In this document: piece by piece, positions 1 through 12,431 of the stretch
How the letters are laid out: every line of letters starts with the position of its first letter
Position numbering within the stretch: position 1 is the stretch's first letter
Assembly (NCBI GenBank): GCA_038021145.1
Contig: JBBPHT010000020.1
Span: 310,001-374,000 of the forward strand
Source of the DNA: Phyllosticta citriasiana
Lineage: Eukaryota; Ascomycota; Dothideomycetes; Botryosphaeriales; Phyllostictaceae
Length of the DNA: 64,000 bases
Reading direction: 5' to 3'
The notes under the pieces: generated by a model
What the model was told of the DNA's origin: nothing
Database searches by the model: none
The model's input: the letters and a program-made list of their open reading frames with translations, nothing else
Translations under genes and position numbers: made by a program

Positions 1-2024
1 CCGAGCGACTCCTCAATTACGGCAGAGCCGTGTCAACAAGCAACGGGAATTGTGATCCCTCTAAAAGCAAAACTGTCACTAATTGGTCAGTCTCAAAGTC
101 TCTTCCAAGACGAGTCGAAATTGATTTTCCCAACGGTTGATTCAGTGAATCGGAGATGCGGGATAAATGACCTCACTGTGTTTCAATGAACCATATATCC
201 TACTAGAACTACAAGACCCGCATGTTTGAGACGCGAAGTAGCAAAGGAGAATGCGGACATGGCGGGAATATGCACCCCCAGCAAGTGTGAGTAAACTGTT
301 GACCAGACAACGCACCCAAACAGCTTTTCTACGTCCCATCAAGCTCGCGAAGCCGTCAACAGTGCATGCATGCAGCGTGCCGCTTAAGCTTTTGGTCAAG
401 CTCACATTGGCTCGAGCAGAGGGCATTGAAATAATTTCTCCCACGTGGACAAGCGTGAAACAAGGAGTTGGGCCGGCGGCGCCTTCCAGAATCCTTATCC
501 TCAGAGAGGGAAGGGACCGACAAAGTCATCCAACGGCGCATCCTCGATGAGATCCATCCAACCTTTTCGGTCAAGCCGTTCAGTTCACTCAGCTGGCGCG
601 GCTGGTCGTCTTTCCCCACAATATCAGGCCACAGAGAGTTCTGCCATTCCTTCCCGCAAAACCGTTGGACCTCTTGTTCGTCCTTCGATTCAATCCTCCA
701 TTGCTTTGTCCACGCGACAGAGAGAGAAAAAAAAATAAATAAATAAAGAAATAGGAAATAAGAAACACAACTGCCAGCAGACGTTCGAAGCTAACCCCAC
801 AGCCGGCGAACCCTGTCTCCGCGGGATCCTCCACAAACACCCATCACGACAACCTTCACTTACCCTTCTCCCCGCACTGCAGCAACAAAGTGAATCCATC
901 CTCTCGACAATCAAACACCGCCCGTCCCACGATTACTTGACTGGCAGGCCAGATCGACAGAAGCAATCAACATCGCTCTCTGGCTGGCGGGTCAACAACC
1001 ATGATGATCCTTCCCGCCCTATTCTCCTCCCTCCTGAGGTTACTGCAGCACATACATCCACGCCAACCGGCACGACACTACAGCAAACAAGACTCGCCGC
1101 CCAGCGACATCCTTCCCAAATGTTCGACACACAGTGACTTGCCACCACGTCCGACTTTGCTCGAATAAATCCGACGAAGCGTCAACCACGCGCCAACACT
1201 TTACCCTTCCTAGCCCAACGCCTCCTTTCCCCCTAAAACAGCCACACCCGTGTTTTGCGGCCGCCGGCGCCACAGCCTTGGTTGACTACGGTAAGGTGAG
1301 GTACATGTAGGTTGCTCCCCACGCGTGCGTGCGTGCGTGCGTGCGTGCCTGGCTTAGCGTCTGCCTGTCTGCCTGTCTGCCTGTCTGCCTGCCTGCATCA
1401 TCCCTTTCTCAGTCGTCGGCTGTGCCTGTGTACCTTCGAAGCTTCTCCGCCAGGCCCATTCCTTGTCTGGCCCACGCTCAGCGTTTGCCATTCAGCCCCT
1501 GTCTCCTGTAAACACGTCACTGAATTTCGTCACTGGATGGCGTTTCTTGGGTCCAGCTTCATGACGGCCTACGCCACCCACCCAGCTCTCTAGGGACATT
1601 CAGCTCCCGTAGTCCGTCGTTTCCCCGTTTTGCTACTTCTTAGCTTGAGCACTACGTACGGCCCGGCCTGTATGTCTGTTTCTCTGCCGACCTTACTTCA
1701 CTCACCCATCCTCTCACCGCGTGCTATGCATGCAGGCATGCAGAAGGAGAGGAAAATACAATGCACCTCAGCATCTTTCCTGCATATCCCGTCCGTCCGT
1801 GTGGAGCCGCTGCCTGCTGCTGTAGAGGACGGCCAGGAAGCACGCACGCATGAAACAACAGACTGCGAACGCCTCTCCCGTCATTCGCCTACCCGTTGCC
1901 TGCTTGCGAGCCGTTCGCATGCCACGGAATCATTCATGCAACAACGGATGTAGCCAGCAAGCAACGCGCCAATCCGGCAAGCTAATTGAGGAACGAGGAA
2001 GGTAGGTCGGTAGGTCGGTCGGAG

Positions 2025-2028
<4 letters not shown>

Positions 2029-2058
<30 letters not shown>

Positions 2059-2060
2059 CC
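2029..2060. repeat. (CAGA)n microsatellite
   Basis: A near-perfect CAGA tetranucleotide tract of about eight units. It lies in the gene-poor block, with CTGT/CTGC tracts at 1361-1400 of related composition on the opposite strand. Confidence 0.9.
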
Positions 2061-3549
2061 GAACTATTGAGTTCGGACGCCGTCGCGTCGCGTCTCGTCT
2101 CCCATCCGTTCCGCCATGGTGGCTTTTGCGGCCGAAGTGGTCGGCGGCGGCGGCGGTGGTGGTAGAGGGAGGGCAGGCTAGGGCGTGTTTGATTCGATTT
2201 GATTTGCCCCAGACAACAACGGTGACGGCGACGGCCAGACTGGCCCGCCTGTCCGTAGCGTAGCGTCCAGCGACGGACGTGTGTGCGTGGGTGCGTGCGT
2301 GCGTGGGTGCCATGTGCGCACATGTCTAGCCAGGTACCTATGCATGCATGTACTTGCTTCTTTGCGGCGGCGGCGGCAACTGTCGAACATGCGTCGTGGT
2401 GGCGTGGCGCCGCGGTTGAGAACCACAGCATCCAGACGCCTCGAAGCCAAGCACGCAATCCGTTCGGACGTGATTGTTTGACTTTTCTTTTCTTTTCTTT
2501 TCTTTTTTCTTTTTTTTCCCCCCTTCCCCTGTTGCAGTCTTGTGGCGGTGGACGGGCGGGCAGTGGAAGTTGGGAAGAGATGGATAGGGAAGGGAAAGCA
2601 AGGGAGGCTGAGACCACGAGAAGTACTCCCGCCGCCTGCCCGTGGCGGAAGGAGAGTTGGTGTGGGGAGAGAAGGGGGAATGAAGGGTTGAATTTTGTTT
2701 TTTGTTCGTCGCTTGCTGTTTGTATTGTGCTGCAAGTGGTTGACGTGCATGTACATGGGCAGTTGAGGTGATTTGCAAAAGCGACCATGAAAGTCTCCTG
2801 TCATTGATCTCGCGAACTTTGGACTTCAGAAGGCGCCAATTGATGAAGATAAACAGCGGTAGGGAAAACTTAATGGGTGATGAGGTGCTACGAAGTGAGA
2901 GAGAGAGAGAGAGACTTGAACACTTCTACGCGCTTCTTCCCTTGAGATTTGGACTGCTTGCTGGTTGACGGAAAAATGAAGAGCATGAAGAAAAGAGGAG
3001 GAAGAAGGAGACGTTTTGAAAGACTAAGAAGGAAGGAAGTATGCAAAGAAAGATTATTTTCAATCAAGTGTAGCAAGATAGAGGCAAAGATAGTTAATGA
3101 AATAGACAAAGTAAAAAACAAAATGAAAAAGAATCACTGCTAGAAATTAAGACTTCTCCTCCTTCACTTCCCATACATCCTATCCTACCCCATCCATCTA
3201 ATTCAGCCTTATCACATGCACAATTCTTCATCTTCTTCATCATCTTCATCTTCTTCTTGTTCTTCACTGCAGCCCACCGCAGCGTAGCACGCAGCAGCAT
3301 GGTGTATGCATAGCGCTGCTACTGCTGCTGCATCTTCCACACATACACATACATACATACATACATGCACACGTGGGTGCATGCACTGCTACATAAACAC
3401 GCACGCACGCATACATATTTACATATATATCAAGCAGTCAGTCAGTTGGTTGGTCGGTACTTACCTACATCAGCCCTCCTTTGATCGTCGTCGTCGCCGT
3501 CGCCATCGTCGTTGACAGCTCAAACTGACAAGCAGCACCACCCCACACA

Positions 3550-3577
3550 TAGTCTAGTCTAGTCTAGTCTAGTCTAG
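3550..3577. repeat. (TCTAG)n pentanucleotide repeat
   Basis: About five and a half tandem copies of TCTAG. Each unit contains the self-complementary CTAG core. It is non-coding in context. Confidence 0.9.
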
Positions 3578-6382
3578 CGCGTGCGGGAGGGAGGAGCTAG
3601 AGGCTGGACTAGGTAGGTGGCTTTGTGTCACTCTTACACTTACTCACTTACCTACTTACGCCCACCGATTGCTTGCTTGCTTGCTTCCTTTCTTGCTTGC
3701 TCTTTCAGCGGCGCACGCACGCAGCCTCGCGACAGCTTTGGCCTTGCCTTGCCTTGTCGCCGTAGCCGCAGAAAAAGAAGTAGAAGTTAAGGTAGAAATA
3801 GACGAAACGCGCAAAACAGGCAGACGGACGTGCCTGTCTCCCCGACACTCGAGTCGATAAGCTAGGTTCCGTACCTACTACTTGCACGCGGACCACCGGT
3901 CAAGGCTAACAAACGCCCGGACTGGAGGCAGCGAGCCGATGTGTGGCTGATACCGGTCAGGACGGCAGTGGCCTGGGGGGGGGTTTTCTTGAAGGAGTGG
4001 GCAGTCATGGAGCGTGAGAGAGGTAGGTAGGTAGGTATGTGTAGACAGACGCGGAGAGCGATGAACGGATGAGGGGGCAGTCGCCGGTCCGTCAGTCAGT
4101 TAGTTGGTTAGTCAGGTAAGTGAAGCTGGCACGATGTGAAGAAACCGGGACGAGGCGAGGCGAGGCGGCGCGGGCTGCTCTGTTGCAATGTGATAGGATA
4201 AGATAGGATGGAGCGTGGTTCGCATCTTGACCGACGACAGACGAGGCAAGCAATCAGTGGGCGAGGAGAAAGAGATGTGTACGTGTGTATGCGTCTGTCG
4301 TGGACAGCCTTGTATGGGTGGTGGGTGGGCGACAAACATCCCATCTGACGATGGGCAAGACGCAAGACGACGTCGATCAAGCAAGGAAGCAAGCGAGGGA
4401 GCGAGACGCAGGCAGGCAGACAGCGGGAAAACATGCATACATGGAAACTGTCGCAGAGCAAAGCCGTTCGATTGATTTCATTCGATGCCGCTGAACGTCG
4501 AGCGTTCGGTACATGCATCGCGTGTTAGTCGATACCACCCAGATTGCGGGGCTCGGGCTCGGGCTCGCTCGCGTGTCTGGCATACACAGGTAGGTAGGTA
4601 GGTACGGTACGGTACGGTACAAGGTACCGATATGAAGATGTAAGCGCGCGACAACCGACAGATGAATGAGGTTGCGACAAAATGACGTGACCGGACAGAC
4701 AGAGACAGACGGGACGGACGGATGGGGGCGCCGGGAGCATGGACGATGATGGACGACAACAAGAGCGCCACCAAACAGGCGAATCAGCCAGCCAGCCAGC
4801 CAGCCAGCCTGGTCCGGGGCCGGGGCCGGCTGGAGTTGGTAAGGTGGTTTTTGGGGCGGCGCATAATACGCAGCAGCAGCACATGGTCGTCGAAAGATAG
4901 AGACAGACAGGACCCGCTAGGTAGTCGCAGTCAATCGGAGAGCAAACATCCGGTTCCATTTCCCCCCCTCCCCGCTCCCCCCTCATCCCTCATCATCAAT
5001 TCCAGCAGGTGGAGTCAAGAAAAAAAAAAAAAAAGTTGTGGAGCCAAAAGTGGTGAGTGAGGTGGTTCTCGTTTAAATGCTTGCTTGCTCTTGCCCAATG
5101 CCCACGCCACGGTTCCATGGGATGGTTATTGCCTATGTACATTCCTTGTCGACTGTCTGCCTGCGCCGCACAGCCAGCCCGGACCCGTTTTGACAATCTG
5201 GGGGCGAGAGGGAGCGCCTGCGCCGCCGCCGCCGCCGCCGCCCGGTTCGCACATGGCCGTGGCCGTCGTGTGGTGGTGGCCCACAACGGACAGCGAGACG
5301 GGTAACCAGCCAGCTAGCCAGCCAGCCAGCCAGCCAGCGCGTACTCGCTCACTGGCAATTATTGCGAGTGGGAAAAGCAAGGCGCGAGAAGGCGGAAGCG
5401 AGATGATGAGACGGCACAGGGTCCCCGTTTGGCTTGACGAGTGGTCCGGAGGAGCCTAAAGCCTGACCTAGGCCAGCTCACCAAGAAGGCGCTCCAGTCT
5501 GCGCTCGGGACCCCAGTGTCGTGGCCAACTGGTAAACAGAACGACGAAAATGAGAAACTTGAAAACTCACGAGTTTCAAAAGAAACAATGGCGCCTGGAC
5601 CTGCGACAGCGCTCAAGAAGCATTCGTCCGCTAGCGCAGATGAAGCCGAGGAGCATTCGTTCGCTGCCACAGTTGCGCCCAGGCAGCTGTCGTTCACCAC
5701 CACAGACAGAAGAGAGAGTATCGTTTCTTTCGACGCCCAGTGTGGACTGGAAAGGAAGCAAGTTGGAAACAAAGGAAGCGAACGACGTCGATTTAGACTT
5801 TTACATCGACCATGCTGCGTCGCGTTGCCGCGCTGTGCGTCCGAGCCCGTTTGGCGTAGTGTGTGTGTGTGTGCGGTGCGCTTACCCACTTGCACCGTAC
5901 CTTGCCTACCTACCTACCTTCAGGTCGCCGTCTGTGATGCGTATCATCCGTACCGTACGCATGGACGTCTTAGGCTGACCCGAATCGAGCCAAGCGGCCG
6001 TCTCGCAGGCCCGTAAGCACAGCAGCATCGCAGCGAGCAGGTGCGAAGCAAAAAAGACCACTCGCGGGACGAACAGACTAGGACCAGATCGGACGTTGGT
6101 AAAGTATGACCGATGAAGATTCGTCTAGTCCGAATGGGAGTAGCCTGAAAGTGTAAAAACTGACAGAGGGGCATTCGCGTGTCACGACGTCACTGTCTAC
6201 CATTTTTCTGCCGACCGGGCAAGACGCACGCAGGGCAAACCACATGAGGAACGGCGACCTCACAGCTACCTGCAAAACCGGGAAAAACATGGGCGAGGAG
6301 TACGGCCACGCGGAGACTTTTTTTTGGGCCTCGGGCGAGCCCAATGCAGCAACTCGCGGGCTTGATGCGGCGCGGGGCCGAT

Positions 6383-6387
6383 GGAGT

Positions 6388-6422
<35 letters not shown>
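6383..6422. repeat. (AGC)n trinucleotide tract
   Basis: About a dozen AGC/CAG units in the spacer. They could encode polySer, polyAla or polyGln in different frames, but no gene model around the tract is convincing, so it is recorded as a microsatellite. Confidence 0.85.
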
Positions 6423-9400
6423 GCAGAAAGGCTACAGCCAACTAACCAAAACGTGCGTTGCTCATCACGTGGAAAACCTGCTATCACCAGGCAAGGCATG
6501 TAAGTCTGTAGCGAGCGACGTGCCGCCGCATCATCATCATTCGCAGGCTGGAATTAGCTTGCAGCTGCACGACCGATGGGCCTAATGTTTCCTTTTTTTT
6601 TTTTTTTTTTTTTTTGCGGGGACTGAGCCAGAGAGCGTCGACGGAGTTTGCATTGCTCGAGCTGACACGGCGGGATGCGTCGTGTCTCTGATTGCAGAGG
6701 TTCGCATTGTCGCACGGGAGCAGACGGTGAGCAAAAAGAAAAGGCGATCAAGGCCTGACAAGTAGTGACATGAGGAGGCTCCCGATGCAAGACGATCTTC
6801 CGGACGCGCGTGCCAGGCGGTACGACGCAGCTCACAGGGCGTTCCTGGGCGGCAGAGGAATGTGGCCGTCTGGAGCGCGCTGGCCGCGAGGGAGCGAGTC
6901 AGGCCAGCAACCAGCAACCATGATCTACGCTGAGATTCAGAGAGCCGTTCCGTGGTCGCCACCGCTCATCCATCGCAGGTTGGGGTGGCGGGATGGACGG
7001 GCGATCCATGCAGGGACATTGTTGCTTTTCAGTCGGCGAGGCTTTCCTGACAAAGCGCGCGCCGAGAGGACTCGAGATTAGAAGCGGACCCTCGAGTGGT
7101 GGGCAGCCGAACCACAGACTCCGTCCCAAAAGCGGCAGGTAGCGGAAAGTGAAAAAGATGGCACACGGTACCACTGCGCCGGGTCGCCGTGCTTGCTTGG
7201 CCTTGGCCCATTTCTTCCGTCGCCCGACGGCGATTCCCATGCCATGCCATCCATCTACGCACAGAATAGAGTGGCGGTAGCGCTGCTGCCGCCCGGCCAG
7301 TGCACATACATACATACATACTTACTTACATACATACATACAGCATGCACGGATCGATGTCGTGCCGCGCTCCAGTGTCGACTGATTCCTGTGTCGTTGC
7401 CCGAAGAGTGCCGGGCGTGGGAGGCGGATGCTGTCATGGCTCGATAATCAACCGAAGCACACCTAGCAAGCAATTGAAGGCGAGTGGAGTGCAGGGGGGT
7501 GGGGTGGAAGACGGATCCCGGCCGGCTGTGGGGTTCAAAATGGCGGTGAAGACGACCCCCCCTGGTCGCGTTGTCGCCGTGGGCTGGGTACGGCTACGGA
7601 TACTCTGTGCGCGCAGGCGAGCCGAGCGGAGGGCGGAAGAGACGGCCGGGGGCGAGCCGGGGACGGGGACGGGGACGGGGACGACGACGAAGAGGAGACG
7701 AAGAGCAGACGAAGAGCAGACGACTGGAGGAGGAGAAGAAGAAGGAGTGGAGATCAGATCAACCAAGGAGACGCTAGAAAATGGCCTTGTTCAACATAGT
7801 TGCACGAGGGTAAGATGACAAGCAGCCTTCGCACGTCGGTCACGCTCCTGCGCACTTGCCATATGGAAGTACCCGCCCAATCACCAATCACCCGCACCTG
7901 CCATCCCTGCCGCTGCAAGGAAGTGTGGCTTCTGGCCGATAGCGGCGCCCTCCAGTCTGATCTGCCCTTGACGTGGCCCGCAGTGATTGGAAGACGGGCA
8001 TAGCTGAAAGATTAATCACCACACCCAGGCCAAGCCAAGACGACGCCGCCACCACTCTCGAAACAAACACCATGCCAAGCCTGACCCGTGCCTCTCCTCC
8101 TGCTGCTGCCCTGCCCTGCAAGCCTGATGATGGACCGACATTCTTCTCAGTTTCGTCGTCGCTCGACTCATCCTCCTCCTACTCCACGGCCAAGTCCTCC
8201 AACGTCTGTGCCATGAGCATCGTGCAGCCAAATCACACGCATATGCATGACGGGTGTGTGCAGCCAGAACTTGGCCAATGGCCTCGCAGTCAACATGGCG
8301 GCTGCAGGAACCATGGCCTGGCCTTGAGGATCAGCAGTCGGACATGAGGAAAAGCCCCCAAAAAGGACCACTTGTCCATGTCTTACGCCTGGAACACCTC
8401 GTATTGTTGTGGGAGCCCGCAAGGGTTGTTGGGAGATTGTCGTCGTCAGTGCTATGGACATGAATACATGGCTATTTCCGGCCGGTGGAGAGAGACAGCC
8501 AGCCAGCCTGATGCCGCGGGACCGCCAACGCGGTTGCGAGATGCGCACGCACGCACGCATGTACAAGGGGACCAAATCCAGCCCGGGGCCAGGCCACAGC
8601 AGCCCAGGAAAGGGAGGCTGCTCGCATGGGTTGGATAGACGTTGCAGCAGTTTGAACCCAAGTCTCGGGGCTGCTGCTCTCGCCGCGTGTGCAGAGTGAG
8701 AGGAAAGAGGGAGAAAAAAAAAAAAAAAAAAAAGGGCCCCCTCGTGGTTGCCCGTGTAATGCTCGCAGCAAGTCTTCGCAGTTCGTTTCTGTTGCGGTGA
8801 GGAGCGACTTGGACTCACAGGGTGAGAGAAAAGGACCACGCGAAAGCAGTGCAACCAGGCCCTTGCATGGCGACGAAATCCGTTGGCCTTGGACTTGTTT
8901 TGTCGACGCCACTCGCTGGCTGAGACGGTCTCTCTGGTACGACGGAACCCTTGAAGCATTACGTGCCGGCGTCATGTTGGTTCAAAAAGACGGTCATGGG
9001 TGTCACTGCCTGCCAGAGGGTCAAGCTACGCGCGCCATTAGCGGGTGGCTGGCAAGCCACGCCGGCACCAATGCCTGGCCCACCGGCAGCGGCGCTTACC
9101 ATCTGAAGCTTTAGGCGCTTGCATGGTTCGGGAAAAGCTTTATGGAGGAGGCAGATGGGGGGGGGGAACCGTTGGGACGACTTTCTCCATCGGCCGACGC
9201 ATCGCATCGCATTCAAGCCAGCGCCCGCGGAGTCGGGTCGGGCGGGCGGCGCAGCAATCGTGATCTCGGCCAGGCCTGCGGCGATGCGATGCGCTGCAGA
9301 GCGGTGGGTGGGCTGGCTGGGCTGGGCGCCCGTCACGAGAGAGATGCGGGAACGAACGGTGAGTGAAGGAGAGAAGAGTGAGAGAGAGAGAGAAAAAAAA

Positions 9401-11708
9401 AAAAAATCGAAAACAAAAAGTTCAAAAACAACGCGGAGAACAGAGGCGAGCGGTGGCTTGGAGGATGGGGGGAAGGGGGGGGGGGGTCCCACCTGGTCGA
9501 CAGCGCACACGACGCACACCGCAACAAGACGGCCTATGAAATATGGCGGCAAAGTGCTACAGAATTGATCCTCAGGCCATGGCAGTCGCACCCGTTGTCC
9601 TCGTCCACGTTGCACGGGCGGTCCAGTCAGCGCCATCCCCGCCGTTGACCTTTCGAGATTGGATGTTGTTGTGGACCGCGCAAATCACCCGTTGAGCCAG
9701 TGCGTTAGTCAGCGGCTGCGGTTGCACATCATACGTCCGTCTCCCGCCAGCTCTGACCACGATGTGTCCTTGTCGCCACCAGCATAGCATCTTTTGCTTT
9801 CAGAACAGTGTGTATGTAGACAATGGCTCAATCGGTAGTCTGTCCGTGGAGATAGATGGACGGTAGTTGCTCTCAACTATTGCCTCGTAGTCTCTCGAGC
9901 GACCATGCTGTGTCGTCCGTCCAGTCCAGTCGGCCGCGGATCCATGGCCACGACGCCTCATGCCTCACCCACCTACATGTACCCTGGCGTGCGCCCCCCC
10001 CCCCCCCAACCCCCGACCCTGGCCCATGCCCACATGCACCCATGCAAAGATGCCTGCCTACCTTCTACCGACAATCGAGAGAGGGCGCCTTTTTAGATTG
10101 AGAGAAGCGTGCGGCGTGCGTGACATCTCCACTCTGTGCATTCATCGTGTTCTGTCCTGTCCTGTCCTGTTCTGTCCTGTCCTCGTTCTCCAGATTATTC
10201 TTGTCTCTACCGCCCGTCGTCGTGGGCGTATCGCTACTGCTGCTGGACCACTGTATATGCAGCGCCCTTGCGAGTCCGCAGACGCATTCGCGCCGACCCG
10301 CTCTTGCTCACGCAGCCCAGTTGACGTCTGCTGCTCGACAAACATTTGATTCTTCCATCTTTCTCTTCAACTCGAACGTCGCACCGTGCGGCGTGTGCTT
10401 TTTGTCGCCCTCTTCTCTTCTCTCGACCTCTTTCGCTCCTCTCCAATCCCTCGCCCGCCTGACTGTCTGTCTGCCTGGCCGCCCGCTGCGCTGCCCGTGC
10501 ACCACCACTACCACAACCACCACCACCGACCCCAGCTCCAGCAGCCGCCGTCGCCGCCGCCCGCCCGTCCCCTCCCTCTCGCCCCGTCTCGTGTCCGTCC
10601 TTCGGCTAGCCCTTGAAGGAACGACATCGCTCGTCCTCAAAACATCCTCCGACCTCCATCCCAAAGCTTCACCAGACCATCTAGCCCACTGTACGTTAAA
10701 CCTCCCGCCTGTCGTTCCCGCGTTCTTTTTTCGCTTCTTCCTTCCTCCTTCCCGTCCTCATTGCCCCACGACTTGGCTGCCCTCGCCAGCCCGCCATCGC
10801 CATCGAGAGAGGAAAAAAAAAAAAACAAGGAAAAAGAAAAAATACCCCCCGGTCTGCCCTGCCACCCCCCCGCCAGTGTCAAAAGCTGGTTCGCTCGCGC
10901 CAGCCAGCAGCGTTTGCGCTAGTTCTCTTCTCGCATCAATCCCAACCTCCTCCGCCGCCGCCTTCTTCTAAACCTCCGCCCACCCTCCCCCACCGCCGCT
11001 CTTCTTCTTGTGCTGCACGCCCGTTGTTGCCCAAAAAAAAACCTCGTCCAAGGCTCGAGGGTCCGTTGTCTTGCGCTCCCTGCCTTGCCTGCCTCTTTGC
11101 TGACTACTGCTCTGCGCTGCAGGTGTCATCGGCCAAAAGCGAGCAATCCTCCACTCAGATCCTGCACGGCCCACGAACGCAGACGACACGAGACGACTTA
11201 ACGACCGGACACGATCTCCTAGACCGTCATTAGGCTCCGGCGCTCTATCTAGTCCTTTCGTTGCTGCCCATCTTCACTTGAATTACTATTACTTGCGCTG
11301 CCCTCGATCCACCTGCGCACCCACGCGCAAACGCCGACGCCCTCTCGACCACCACCACCACCACCACCACCAACCGTTTCGCTGCTGCCGCTGCTTCCAT
11401 TTGTGCTGCCGCCGCCGCTGCATGCCTTGACACGATTCATTGAGCATTCTCTTTCACGACCGGCACGACTTCACGACGGCTCTCTGGCTTCAGCATTGCT
11501 AGCGTTTTTGTCGTCCTGAGCTGCATCCGTACCAACAGCCTCTTGTCTGTCTGCGCTGCATTCCTCAAGGTCAAATTCCTCGGTACGACATCGTGTCACG
11601 CAACTTGGTGCGACTGCGGAAGCAAATCTCCAAGTCGAGTCACAAATCGACCCAACACTATCTGCTAAGGGACTGTCGTTTTTGCGCCGTCTCGCTACTC
11701 AGCCGAAG

Positions 11709-11986
11709 GTGAGTTCGCGCGTGCCTGTCGTTTGCTCCGCCACGTGCTGCAACGCCCGTTTTTCTCTTCTCGATCTTTGCTGCATGTTTTTTATTTCGCC
11801 CCTATCGCACAGCTTGAGCTTCGCACGTTACGCTGCACTCGCTTATCACTGCTGCCAATTGCAACAACGGCCACCCCGCGACGGCTACGTGCGCCCTGAG
11901 ATCCTGCGCAAAGCCACCTCCACCCGCCCCGTCCTGCGCGCGTTCCGCGCCCCGCATACAGACCTCGCTGACTCGCGCCTCTTCAG
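11709..11986 (+). other. Candidate 5'-UTR intron of the StuA gene
   Basis: Donor GTGAGT follows CCGAAG. A CTGAC branch-like site near 11969 precedes a pyrimidine-rich CCTCTTCAG acceptor. It is non-coding in the model; removing it would delete the ATG at 11784 and its uORF from the mature leader. This rests on consensus only, with no transcript evidence. Confidence 0.45.
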
Positions 11987-11993
11987 GCTTTGA

Positions 11994-12431
11994 CCTTCTT
12001 GTACCGTTCTCGAGCACAATCCCGACAATACCGAAAAGCTGGAGCTGCCATCGATTTCGCAGGTCCACTCCAGAGGCCCCGTCGACTCCTCGTGGTACAG
12101 CACGCAATTCCAGCCACGACCCACTGTCTCGAGTGAGCGCCTCCCAGCTTTGCCTCAGATTCAGTCGGGTGCCAACACGTCGTCAAACTCGTCCTCGCCT
12201 CGGGGTGGATCCATTAGCTCAGCTTCTGCCATTCATAGCAGTGCCAGCTCCCACACTTCTTATTCTTCCTCGATCAACGGTTGTCATTCGGGATTTAAGA
12301 CGCCCTCTCCAGAGCAGACTCCTCAAACTCTCGGACGCGATCCCCATTCATTGAATGGGCACGCGCACGAATCCCCTTACACTCATCAACATCACTCAGG
12401 CTACAGCTACGGAACTGATACCTACGGCAGC
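11994..12431 (+). other. In-frame open extension upstream of the StuA start (no ATG)
   Basis: There are 146 sense codons in the same frame as the StuA start, bounded upstream by TGA at 11991-11993 and containing no ATG. The translation is Ser/Thr/Pro/Gln-rich and looks like protein (a stretch reading SERLPALPQIQSG, later GFKTPSPEQTPQ), unlike the neighbouring UTR. Either it is translated from a near-cognate codon such as CTG at 12039 or 12045, or it is joined to an unseen upstream ATG exon, or it is an open UTR by chance. Confidence 0.4.

Larger units (their letters stand above)
1..9800. other. Gene-poor, repeat-rich intergenic block
   Basis: I find no supportable gene here. Open frames exist on both strands, but they are short or low in complexity, lack recognisable domains, and run through microsatellites and homopolymers. 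The block is scattered with 4-5 bp tandem repeats: GTGC near 1322-1350, CTGT/CTGC near 1361-1400, CAGA at about 2029-2060, ACAT near 3341-3368, TCTAG near 3550-3577, GGTA near 4020 and 4586-4605, CAGC near 4786-4810 and 5308-5337. There are A or T homopolymers near 5022, 6590 and 8711. It may contain distal control sequence for the StuA gene or an unrecognised non-coding transcript, but nothing in the sequence proves either. Confidence 0.7.
9801..12431 (+). promoter_or_regulatory. Promoter and long 5' leader region of the StuA gene
   Basis: From about 10.1 kb the plus strand becomes strongly pyrimidine-rich, with CCT/TCT/CAC runs as seen in many filamentous-fungal promoters and leaders, and it holds no convincing coding frame. 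A good 5'-UTR intron candidate runs from 11709 (donor GTGAGT) to 11986 (acceptor TTCAG, preceded by CTGAC). If that intron is retained, an ATG at 11784 opens a 69-codon uORF ending at 11993. From 11994 to the start codon the StuA frame stays open (see separate entry). Long leaders with uORFs are known for A. nidulans stuA; the transcription start here is not determinable by eye. Confidence 0.55.

Noticed and set aside
5441..6016. Plus-strand frame of about 190 codons with partly protein-like composition
   Set aside because: Starts with GTG rather than ATG, ends in repeat-derived sequence, no domain recognised and no convincing splice partners.
8168..8959. Minus-strand ATG frame of 263 codons
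   Set aside because: Runs through a poly-A tract giving poly-Phe, with Cys/His/Pro-rich random-looking sequence and no family resemblance.
9815..9900. tRNA-like GGCTCAATCGGTAG stretch
   Set aside because: Resembles a D-arm A box, but there is no matching acceptor stem and no GGTTCGANTCC B box at the right distance.
10120..10971. Plus-strand frame of 283 codons
   Set aside because: Starts with GTG and is encoded by the pyrimidine-rich StuA promoter/leader; composition is Ser/Pro/Leu from CT repeats.
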